Positions 1 to 6,113 of a stretch of DNA of 24,457 nucleotides are shown here, in pieces. The position numbers and the translations under genes were made by a program. Every line of letters begins with the position of its first letter. Within the stretch, counting starts at the first letter, position 1. This DNA is from Oribacterium sp. UBA5894 (GTDB taxonomy: Bacteria > Bacillota > Clostridia > Lachnospirales > Lachnospiraceae), in assembly GCA_002431355.1 (NCBI GenBank), contig DJEQ01000023.1:1630-26086 (forward strand), written 5' to 3'. Below the pieces are notes generated by a model. It searched no databases. It saw nothing but the letters and a program-made list of their open reading frames with translations, and was not told where the DNA came from.

Positions 1-61
1 TGCGCCATAGGCACATGGATCAGCTCCAAGTGCCGCTAGGGGGACCTGGATTGATTTTTCA

Positions 62-116
62 CGGCCTCTCCGTGTGGTCTCGAGGGGCTGCCCTCCGGGG
101 TGGCGCTCCAAGGCCG
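62..116. other. GC-rich inverted repeat upstream of uvrB
   Basis: Arms CGGCCT (62-67) and AGGCCG (111-116) can pair. A second small stem, GAGGG (82-86) with CCCTC (91-95), nests inside. No T-run follows, so this is not an ordinary terminator. No convincing reading frame crosses the first 166 bases on either strand. It may be the 3' end of a structured RNA or of an upstream gene's untranslated region that begins outside the window. I could not match it to 6S, SRP, tmRNA or RNase P RNA by eye. Confidence 0.3.
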
Positions 117-143
117 GAAAACCTGCAAATCGAAACAAACGTA

Positions 144-172
144 TGTTCAATGTGTGATGGCTATGTTATACT
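144..172 (+). promoter_or_regulatory. uvrB promoter
   Basis: TATACT (167-172) is preceded by TG one base upstream (164-165), an extended -10. A weak -35, TGTTCA (144-149), lies 17 bp away. Transcription would start near 179, giving a very short leader before the GGGAGG ribosome site (185-190). I saw no SOS-type operator, though only by eye. Confidence 0.55.
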
Positions 173-195
173 GGAAATAATTTTGGGAGGACGCG

Positions 196-2193
196 ATGGA
201 ACACTACGAATTTAAACTGCATTCAGATTATGCGCCGACCGGCGATCAGCCGCAGGCGATTGAGAAGCTGACACTTGGCTTTAAGGAGGGAAATCAGTTT
301 CAGACACTGCTCGGCGTCACGGGGTCTGGAAAGACCTTTACGATGGCGAATATCATTCAGCGCCTGCAGAAGCCGACGCTGATCATTTCGCACAACAAAA
401 CCCTGGCGGCACAGCTGTATTCGGAGATGAAGGAGTTCTTCCCGGAGAATGCGGTCGAGTATTTCGTTTCCTACTATGATTATTATCAGCCGGAAGCCTA
501 TCTGCCATCGACAGATACCTATATTGAGAAGGATTCCGACATCAATGATGAGATCGACAAGCTGCGAAGCTCTGCGATGGCCTCCCTCAGTGAACGGGAT
601 GATGTCATTGTGGTTTCCTCGGTATCCTGCATCTATGGTCTCGGTGCGCCGAATGAATACATCAACATGGCGATTTCCATCCGAACAGGAGGGCATAAGG
701 ACCGGGATCAGTTCATCCGTCAGCTCATCGACATTCAGTACAATCGGAACGACCTGGACTTTAAGCGTGGTACCTTTCGTGTCATGGGGGATGTAGTCGA
801 TGTATTTCCGGCTTCGGAGGGCGAGGAGGCCTATCGTGTGGAGTTCTTCGGGGATGAAATTGACCGTATTACCAGGATCAATGCATTGACCGCGAAGGCG
901 ACGGCGACGGTGGACCATATCGTGATCTATCCGGCGAGTCCCTATGTTATTCCGCAGGAAAAGCTGAACCGTGCATGTGAGAACATTCTGCAGGAGATGG
1001 AGGTACAGGTTCAGTACTTTAAGGACCATGATAAGCTGATCGAGGCGCAGCGCATCGCGGAGCGTACAAATTATGATGTCGAGATGCTGAAGGAGACGGG
1101 CTTCTGCTCTGGCATCGAGAACTACACGCGGCATCTGAACTTTGCAAAGCCAGGTGACCCGCCCTACACCCTCATGGACTATTTTCCAGATGATTATCTC
1201 ATCATTGTGGACGAGTCGCACGTGACCCTTCCGCAGGTACGGGGAATGTACAATGGAAACCTTTCGCGAAAGACGACGCTGGTGGATTTCGGCTTCCGAC
1301 TTCCTTCGGCACTGGATAACCGCCCGCTGAATTTTACAGAGTTCGAGCAGAAGATCGATCAGATGCTGTTTGTTTCCGCAACACCGGGAGAGTATGAGGC
1401 AGAGCATGAGCTTCTGCGGGCGGACCAGATCATTCGGCCGACGGGACTGCTGGATCCGGAAATCGAGGTGCGGCCGACGAGGGGGCAGATTGATGACCTC
1501 ATTGCGCAGATTCATCGTGAAATAAAGGCGAAGCATAAGATCCTTGTGACGACGCTCACGAAGCGCATGGCGGAGGATCTTACGAAGTACCTGAAGGAAG
1601 CGGACATCCGTGTACGTTATCTGCACTCCGACATTGACACCCTGGAGCGCGCCTCCATCATCCGGGACATGCGTCTCGATAAGTTTGATGTGCTGGTGGG
1701 CATCAATCTTCTGCGAGAGGGCCTCGACATTCCGGAGGTGGCGCTGGTTGCCATCCTGGATGCCGATAAGGAGGGCTTCCTCCGATCGGAAACATCGCTG
1801 ATTCAGACCGTCGGACGTGCCGCGCGAAATGCCGACGGGCATGTGATCATGTATGCCGATACCATTACGGAGTCCATGCGGCATACCATTGATGAGACGG
1901 AGCGTCGCCGAAAGATTCAGATGGCTTACAATGAAGCCCATGGCATCACGCCGACCACGATTCATAAGGCGGTGGCAGATCTGATTGCCATTGGAAAGGC
2001 CATTGATACGGATACGGCACATGGCATCGAGAAGGATGTGGAGTCGATGTCCCATCAGGAAATCGAAAAGCTGATCCGCGAGCTGTCGAAGAAGATGCGT
2101 GCAGCAGCGGCAGAGCTGAACTTTGAGGATGCCATGAAATATCGGGATAAAATCGAGGAAATCCGGAAAAAGAAAAATGGAGAGGATGCATAG
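196..2193 (+). CDS. uvrB: Excinuclease ABC subunit UvrB
   Basis: UvrB is the damage-verifying helicase-like subunit of nucleotide excision repair. UvrA loads it on DNA and it recruits UvrC for the dual incision. The 665-residue protein has the usual family length. It shows the Walker A motif GVTGSGKT (40-47), the Tyr-rich beta-hairpin start YYDYYQPEAY that clamps the strand, the Walker B/DEAD-like DESH (339-342), helicase C-terminal motifs (the segments starting GINLLREGLD and QTVGRAARN), and a C-terminal UVR domain (about 623-658) that contacts UvrC. The ATG at 196 sits 5 bases after GGGAGG (185-190). The gene stands alone here, with its own promoter and a hairpin after the TAG. uvrA is not in the window on the downstream side. 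No odd features were noted. Confidence 0.98.
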   Translation: MEHYEFKLHSDYAPTGDQPQAIEKLTLGFKEGNQFQTLLGVTGSGKTFTMANIIQRLQKPTLIISHNKTLAAQLYSEMKEFFPENAVEYFVSYYDYYQPEAYLPSTDTYIEKDSDINDEIDKLRSSAMASLSERDDVIVVSSVSCIYGLGAPNEYINMAISIRTGGHKDRDQFIRQLIDIQYNRNDLDFKRGTFRVMGDVVDVFPASEGEEAYRVEFFGDEIDRITRINALTAKATATVDHIVIYPASPYVIPQEKLNRACENILQEMEVQVQYFKDHDKLIEAQRIAERTNYDVEMLKETGFCSGIENYTRHLNFAKPGDPPYTLMDYFPDDYLIIVDESHVTLPQVRGMYNGNLSRKTTLVDFGFRLPSALDNRPLNFTEFEQKIDQMLFVSATPGEYEAEHELLRADQIIRPTGLLDPEIEVRPTRGQIDDLIAQIHREIKAKHKILVTTLTKRMAEDLTKYLKEADIRVRYLHSDIDTLERASIIRDMRLDKFDVLVGINLLREGLDIPEVALVAILDADKEGFLRSETSLIQTVGRAARNADGHVIMYADTITESMRHTIDETERRRKIQMAYNEAHGITPTTIHKAVADLIAIGKAIDTDTAHGIEKDVESMSHQEIEKLIRELSKKMRAAAAELNFEDAMKYRDKIEEIRKKKNGEDA

Positions 2194-2237
2194 GAAGACG
2201 CTTCCGGTGGCGGCCCTGCTCCGATGAAATAAAATGA

Positions 2238-2277
2238 AAGAGGCGATGCCACAGCTTCAGTGTCGGCATCGCCTCTT
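2238..2277 (-). terminator. Terminator for the MurR/RpiR gene
   Basis: Arms AAGAGGCGATGCC (2238-2250) and GGCATCGCCTCTT (2265-2277) pair perfectly over 13 bp. Read on the minus strand the hairpin is followed by a T-rich tract (complement of 2225-2237), which fits termination of the regulator gene whose stop lies at 2321. On the plus strand it may also slow transcripts leaving uvrB. Confidence 0.7.
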
Positions 2278-2280
2278 CGA

Positions 2281-2315
2281 AGGATGGCGGGGCTGCGCTC
2301 TGCCATCCTGCTTTT
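2281..2315 (+). terminator. Probable uvrB terminator
   Basis: AGGATGGC (2281-2288) pairs with GCCATCCT (2302-2309), followed by GCTTTT on the plus strand. The T-run is short, so termination may be partial. Together with the adjacent hairpin it separates two convergent genes. Confidence 0.5.
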
Positions 2316-2320
2316 ATGAT

Positions 2321-3184
2321 TCAGTAGTTCTTATCTGCAATCGACTGCGCGGTCTTGTCCCAGTTTGGCTTACAGCGCTTATAGTGCCGACGGAAGTACT
2401 CACTGTACATGACATCCACGAGGAAAAGCTGTGAAATTTCGGCCGAGGTGGAGCCGTTCTGCAGGGCGCCTTCATTGGCACCGCAGAGCAGGATAATATC
2501 GGCAAATTCGGTGAGCGGGGACTTCGTAAAGCGCGTGATGACGATGGTTTTTGCACCAGCGGCCTTTGCAGAGCGCGCGATCTCGACCGTATCCTTCGTG
2601 GAGCCGGAATAGGAGAAGATGAGGGCCACGTCCTGGGCGGTCAGGGTTGACGCGGTGATGAGCTGCATATTGGCATCCATATTGCAGATGACCTTCGGCT
2701 CGATCCGAAGAAACTTGTTCATGGCCTTCATGGCCGTCAGCATGGAGGTGCCGACACCGAAAAAGACGATCCGTCTTGCCGTGCTCAGCGCATCCATGGC
2801 AGACGTCATCTGTTTTACATCGATGAGCGAATAGGTTTCCTGAATGGCGGAAACATTTTCCGTCAGAACCTTTTTTGCAAGCTCCGAGATATTGTCCTCG
2901 AGGGTGATGGTTGTATCTTCACTGTCGGTGAGCGGGGAGTCGTTTGAACGCATGCTGAGGGACAGCATCATCTTGAATTCCTGATAGCCCTTTACGTTCA
3001 TCGTTTTACAAAAACGAAAGACGGAGGTGTCACCAACGTCACAGGCCTCGGCCAGATCGGAAATGGACATGAACAGGACCTTTTTCGGGTTTTCCAGGAT
3101 GTAATCTGCGACTTTTTTTTCTGCCTTCGTAAATTGATTATAAGCAGAACGTATTTTGGTAATATAATCGTCTTGCATACTCAT
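2321..3184 (-). CDS. MurR/RpiR-family transcriptional regulator (HTH plus SIS domain)
   Basis: This 287-residue protein has the family architecture. An N-terminal HTH_6 domain (about 1-77, with recognition-helix region DVGDTSVFRFCKTM) binds DNA, and a C-terminal SIS domain (about 115-250) binds a phosphosugar; the segment FSYSGSTKDTVE carries the usual Ser/Thr phosphate-binding loop. Members typically control sugar, amino-sugar or sialic acid catabolism in response to a sugar phosphate. The ATG at 3184 has GGAGGA 5-7 bases upstream. A near-consensus promoter and a palindromic site lie upstream. No sugar transport or catabolic gene is adjacent, so the target pathway and ligand cannot be read from this window; the regulator looks orphaned or acts elsewhere. 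Family assignment is secure, specific function is not. Confidence 0.93.
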   Translation of the reverse strand: MSMQDDYITKIRSAYNQFTKAEKKVADYILENPKKVLFMSISDLAEACDVGDTSVFRFCKTMNVKGYQEFKMMLSLSMRSNDSPLTDSEDTTITLEDNISELAKKVLTENVSAIQETYSLIDVKQMTSAMDALSTARRIVFFGVGTSMLTAMKAMNKFLRIEPKVICNMDANMQLITASTLTAQDVALIFSYSGSTKDTVEIARSAKAAGAKTIVITRFTKSPLTEFADIILLCGANEGALQNGSTSAEISQLFLVDVMYSEYFRRHYKRCKPNWDKTAQSIADKNY

Positions 3185-3232
3185 TTTTCCTCCTCGTGGT
3201 AGTCCATCTGCTTATGTCCTACGTACGGCCTT

Positions 3233-3261
3233 ATCATAGCATTTGCGAAAATTTGTTTCAA
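3233..3261 (-). promoter_or_regulatory. Promoter of the MurR/RpiR gene
   Basis: Read on the minus strand: -35 TTGAAA (3256-3261), 17-bp spacer, -10 TATGAT (3233-3238), with TGC just before the -10 (extended -10). The leader runs about 45 bases to the ATG. Confidence 0.7.
3246..3260. promoter_or_regulatory. Candidate operator overlapping the regulator's -35
   Basis: On the minus strand the site reads TGAAA-N5-TTTCG, one base from a TGAAA-N5-TTTCA palindrome of the kind reported for several RpiR-family proteins. A second overlapping palindrome, TTTGTT-TC-AACAAA, covers 3252-3265. Its position across the -35 and spacer suggests autorepression. Inference only. Confidence 0.35.
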
Positions 3262-3301
3262 CAAAAATAATTTTCAGAATTTAGCACCCGCATTCTTGTG
3301 C

Positions 3302-3330
3302 TTGTGTTTTTTGAAATTATGCCGTATAAT
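3302..3330 (+). promoter_or_regulatory. tRNA-Arg promoter
   Basis: TATAAT (3325-3330) is a perfect -10, with TTGTGT (3302-3307) 17 bp upstream. The predicted start near 3337 leaves a leader of about 17 bases before the mature tRNA. Confidence 0.7.
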
Positions 3331-3353
3331 AAAAAAGTTCGTAAGACGAATGG

Positions 3354-3426
3354 GTTCTTATAGCTTAACTGGATAGAGTCCCGGCCTCCGACGCCGGTGG
3401 TCGCGGTTCGAGTCCGCGTAGGAACA
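3354..3426 (+). tRNA. tRNA-Arg, anticodon CCG
   Basis: A full cloverleaf can be drawn. The acceptor stem is GTTCTTA (3354-3360) with TAGGAAC (3419-3425), including one U-G pair. There is a D arm, and an anticodon stem CCGGC/GCCGG (3381-3385/3393-3397) with loop CTCCGAC carrying anticodon CCG (3388-3390). The T stem is CGCGG/CCGCG around TTCGAGT. A discriminator A is at 3426. CCA is not encoded. It decodes CGG arginine codons, which are used in the neighbouring genes. It is a single-gene unit with its own promoter and terminator. Confidence 0.95.
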
Positions 3427-3432
3427 GAATGC

Positions 3433-3464
3433 AGTCCGGTGCAGTAGTGCACCGGACTTTTTTT
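3433..3464 (+). terminator. tRNA-Arg terminator
   Basis: AGTCCGGTGC (3433-3442) pairs perfectly with GCACCGGACT (3449-3458) around a 6-base loop, followed by seven T residues (3458-3464). A textbook intrinsic terminator, only 5 bases before repeat copy A. Confidence 0.93.
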
Positions 3465-3468
3465 GTAC

Positions 3469-3687
3469 TGATCCACGATTGCTTGCAATCGTGGATGCCC
3501 CCGGGCGGCAGTGGAGGAGTTTGCTTCATGCAAACTCCGAAACGATATCCCGCAGATCTTTGATCTGCGCCCGGAGGGCTAACATCGGGTAACCCAGGCC
3601 CGATGTTAGGGCGAGGCCGTTTGGTCACGGAGTGAACAAATCAGGCGACGATGCCTGCGCCGAAGGCGCAATTGCATGGCATCGTCT
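3469..3687 (+). repeat. Multi-hairpin intergenic repeat, copy A
   Basis: A 219-bp element, present again inverted at 9763-9983 with about 24 differences counted by eye. In order it holds: hairpin 1 (3471-3496); GCCC (3497-3500) able to pair with GGGC (3576-3579), which would enclose hairpin 3 (3516-3538, arms GGAGTTTGC/GCAAACTCC) and hairpin 4 (3551-3569, arms CGCAGATC/GATCTGCG); hairpin 5 (3579-3609, arms CTAACATCGGG/CCCGATGTTAG); hairpin 6 (3620-3640); and a final two-level hairpin 7 (outer arms GACGATGCC 3647-3655 and GGCATCGTC 3678-3686, inner TGCGCC/GGCGCA). A T-rich tail (CTCTTTG) follows, so the 3' end resembles a terminator. It begins 5 bases after the tRNA terminator and reads in the same direction. 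No known family was recognised. Confidence 0.85.
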
Positions 3688-3718
3688 CTTTGTCCTTCTT
3701 CATGTACAAAAGTGGATA

Positions 3719-3764
3719 CATAAAAATTTTTTATATATTATATAAAGCGTGTCGGTGCTATCAT
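3719..3764 (+). promoter_or_regulatory. Possible serC promoter with AT-rich upstream tract
   Basis: TGCTATCAT (3756-3764) forms an extended -10 with hexamer TATCAT (3759-3764). No good -35 is visible, but an AT-rich tract (3719-3746) lies upstream and could act as an UP-like element. The start would be near 3771, about 73 bases before the serC ATG. Confidence 0.4.
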
Positions 3765-3779
3765 ATGCTCACAGCGAAG

Positions 3780-3805
3780 GCAGGGACGGCGACACCGGAC
3801 CCTGC
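3780..3805 (+). other. Hairpin in the serC leader
   Basis: GCAGGG (3780-3785) pairs with CCCTGC (3800-3805), with CGG/CCG nested inside. If transcription starts near 3771 this lies at the very 5' end of the serCA message. No T-run follows and no T-box specifier or antiterminator sequence is visible. It may stabilise the mRNA. Confidence 0.35.
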
Positions 3806-3843
3806 AAACATATTCAAATAAGCGAATTCAAAGGAGAAAAGCG

Positions 3844-4926
3844 ATGAGCAGAGTCTATAATTTCAGTGCAGGTCCGGCCGTTCTGCCGGAGGAAGTGCTT
3901 CGGACAGCAGCGGCAGAGATGCTGGATTACCATGGGTGCGGAATGTCCGTGATGGAGATGTCTCATCGTTCCAAGGATTTCCAGAACATTCTTGATACTG
4001 CAGAGGCCGATTTCCGGGAGCTTCTCGGTGTGCCGGAGAACTATAAGGTACTGTTCCTTCAGGGTGGCGGAAATACCCAGTTTGCAATGGTGCCGATGAA
4101 CCTCATGCGAAATGGTGTGGCGGATTACATTGTCACCGGTCAGTGGGCGAAGAAGGCAGCCAAGGAAGCCGAGCTGTATGGCAGAGTGCATGTGGTGGCC
4201 AGCTCCGCCGATCAGACCTTTAACTATATCCCGGATCTTCAGAATCTTCCAATTGATGACGATGCGGATTATGTTTATATCTGTCAGAACAATACCATCT
4301 ACGGCACGACCATCCGGGAGCTGCCAAATACAAAGGGGAAGGATCTCGTTTCCGACGTGTCCTCCATGTTCCTGAGCGAGCCGATGGACGTTACGAAGTA
4401 CGGCGTCCTCTGGGGTGGTGTGCAGAAGAACGTCGGCCCGGCCGGTGTCACCATGGTGGTGATTCGCGAGGACCTCATTCGTGAGGATGTGCTTCCGGGT
4501 ACGCCGACGATGCTTCGCTACAAGACCCATGCCGACGCAAAGTCCCTCTATAATACACCGCCGTGCTACAACATCTATGTATGCGGCCTCGTTTTCAAGT
4601 GGCTGAAGGAAATGGGCGGCCTACAGGTGATGAAGGAGCGGAACGAGAAAAAGGCGAAGCTTCTGTATGATTATCTCGATCAGTCGAAGCTTTTCCATGG
4701 CACGGTTGTTCCGAAGGATCGTTCGCTCATGAACATCCCATTCGTTACCGGTGATGCAGAGCTCGACGCAAAGTTCATTGCGGAGGCCTCCGCTGCAGGC
4801 TTCAAGAACCTGAAGGGTCATCGTACCGTCGGTGGCATGCGGGCTTCTCTTTATAACGCGATGCCGGAAGAGGGCGTAGTGAAGCTTGTGGAGTTCATGG
4901 ATACGTTCGAGAAGGAGAATAAATAA
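3844..4926 (+). CDS. serC: Phosphoserine aminotransferase SerC
   Basis: This PLP enzyme converts 3-phosphohydroxypyruvate plus glutamate to phosphoserine and 2-oxoglutarate, the second step of serine synthesis. The 360-residue length is typical. The N-terminus YNFSAGPAVLP is the SerC signature, and the PLP lysine is K195 in GGVQKNVGPAG. The segment FLQGGGNTQFAMVPMNL provides phosphate-binding contacts of the cofactor. The C-terminal GHRTVGGMRASLYNA is also characteristic. The ATG at 3844 follows AAGGAG (3831-3836). serA starts one base after its TAA, so the two are translationally coupled. It can probably also serve the equivalent step of pyridoxal phosphate synthesis in organisms that use that route; that is inference. 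Confidence 0.98.
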   Translation: MSRVYNFSAGPAVLPEEVLRTAAAEMLDYHGCGMSVMEMSHRSKDFQNILDTAEADFRELLGVPENYKVLFLQGGGNTQFAMVPMNLMRNGVADYIVTGQWAKKAAKEAELYGRVHVVASSADQTFNYIPDLQNLPIDDDADYVYICQNNTIYGTTIRELPNTKGKDLVSDVSSMFLSEPMDVTKYGVLWGGVQKNVGPAGVTMVVIREDLIREDVLPGTPTMLRYKTHADAKSLYNTPPCYNIYVCGLVFKWLKEMGGLQVMKERNEKKAKLLYDYLDQSKLFHGTVVPKDRSLMNIPFVTGDAELDAKFIAEASAAGFKNLKGHRTVGGMRASLYNAMPEEGVVKLVEFMDTFEKENK

Positions 4927-4927
4927 G

Positions 4928-6097
4928 ATGAAGGATCGTGAAATTTACTGCTTAAACAACATCAGCCGTGTCGGCACGAGCCGCTTCCGGAAGGGATATA
5001 CGCTGGTGGATCATATGGAGCATGCCGCAGGCGTACTGGTTCGTTCGGCAGACATGAAGACCATGGAATTTCCATCGACCCTTCGTGCCATTGGCCGTGC
5101 AGGTGCCGGCGTAAATAACATTCCTCTCGACCGCTGTGCGGAGCAGGGCATCGTTGTTTTCAACACGCCAGGTGCCAATGCCAATGCCGTGAAGGAGCTC
5201 GTGATCGCCGGACTTCTGATGGCAAGCCGGGACATCCTGGGAGGCAATGCATGGATTCAGGCCAATGCAGACGACCCGAACGTACAGAAGGATGCCGAAA
5301 AGGCAAAGAAGAACTTTGCAGGCTGTGAAATCAAAGGAAAGGTCCTCGGCGTCATTGGCCTTGGGGCCATCGGCGTTCTCGTAGCCAATGCAGCCGTCGA
5401 TCTCGGCATGGAGGTTTATGGCTATGATCCGTACCTTTCCGTAAGCTCTGCATGGAATCTGTCCCAGAAGGTGCATCATGCCGCCCTTCTCGATGAAATC
5501 TACGATAAATGCGATTACATTACGATCCATGTACCGGCCATCGAAAGCACGAAGGGCATGATCAACCAGGAGGCCATCGCTCGAATGAAGGATGGCGTGC
5601 GCGTACTGAACTTCGCGCGGGACGTACTGGTCAATGACGAGGATATGGCAAATGCACTGAAGACCGGGAAGGTGAAGACCTATGTGACCGATTTCCCAAA
5701 TCCGAAGTCGGTAGAGATGCCAGGTGCCATCGTGCTTCCACATCTCGGGGCATCCACAGAGGAGGCCGAGGACAACTGTGCGGTCATGGCCGTGGAGGAG
5801 GTGCAGGACTACCTCGATAATGGCAATATCCATCACTCTGTGAATTTCCCGGATACCGATATGGGCATCTGCAGCAGCGGTGGACGGATCGCCATCCTTC
5901 ATCGGAACATTCCGAACATGCTTGGTCAGATTACAAAGGCACTCGGCGATGCGGGAATCAACATTGACGGCCTTCAGAACAAGTCGCGCGGAGAGTATGC
6001 CTACACGCTGATGGACATTCAGCAGCATCTGACAGACGAAGGCTTCCAGAATCTCGGAAGAATCGATGGCATCCTTCGCGTGCGGAAGGTAAAGTAA
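4928..6097 (+). CDS. serA: D-3-phosphoglycerate dehydrogenase SerA with ACT domain
   Basis: SerA oxidises 3-phosphoglycerate to 3-phosphohydroxypyruvate with NAD, the first committed step of serine synthesis. The ATG at 4928 is preferred over a longer in-frame start at 4886, which would overlap serC by 41 bases; AAGGAG sits at 4913-4918. The 389-residue protein has the substrate domain, a Rossmann domain with GLGAIG (144-149), catalytic R231 (in NFARDVLV) and H272 (in PHLGAST), and a C-terminal ACT domain (about 318-389) that commonly binds serine for feedback inhibition. It lacks the intervening ASB domain of long PGDHs. The conserved catalytic Glu of the usual DVFxxEP segment is not visible; this protein has TDFPNPK there. 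Identity is secure from the neighbours and overall sequence. Confidence 0.95.
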   Translation: MKDREIYCLNNISRVGTSRFRKGYTLVDHMEHAAGVLVRSADMKTMEFPSTLRAIGRAGAGVNNIPLDRCAEQGIVVFNTPGANANAVKELVIAGLLMASRDILGGNAWIQANADDPNVQKDAEKAKKNFAGCEIKGKVLGVIGLGAIGVLVANAAVDLGMEVYGYDPYLSVSSAWNLSQKVHHAALLDEIYDKCDYITIHVPAIESTKGMINQEAIARMKDGVRVLNFARDVLVNDEDMANALKTGKVKTYVTDFPNPKSVEMPGAIVLPHLGASTEEAEDNCAVMAVEEVQDYLDNGNIHHSVNFPDTDMGICSSGGRIAILHRNIPNMLGQITKALGDAGINIDGLQNKSRGEYAYTLMDIQQHLTDEGFQNLGRIDGILRVRKVK

Positions 6098-6113
6098 GAA
6101 GAAGGAGAACAGA

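Noticed and set aside
1..130. Possible 6S or SRP RNA tail upstream of uvrB
   Set aside because: A short GGTGGCGCTCC-like resemblance was noticed, but the conserved core elements of these RNAs could not be found in the visible part.
223..2055. 610-residue open frame antisense to uvrB
   Set aside because: Antisense shadow of a GC-rich gene. The composition is Arg/His/Leu-heavy, with no recognisable motif, and the sense strand encodes a complete UvrB.
3365..3628. Minus-strand frame across the tRNA and repeat copy A
   Set aside because: Antisense to a tRNA and composed of repeat hairpins. Differences between the copies are mostly amino-acid changing, so a protein is unlikely.
3688..3843. Serine T-box or riboswitch before serC
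   Set aside because: No T-box sequence or other riboswitch core is visible and the leader is too short.
4886..4927. Longer SerA start inside serC
   Set aside because: It adds residues unlike the family; ATG 4928 with AAGGAG gives the normal N-terminus.
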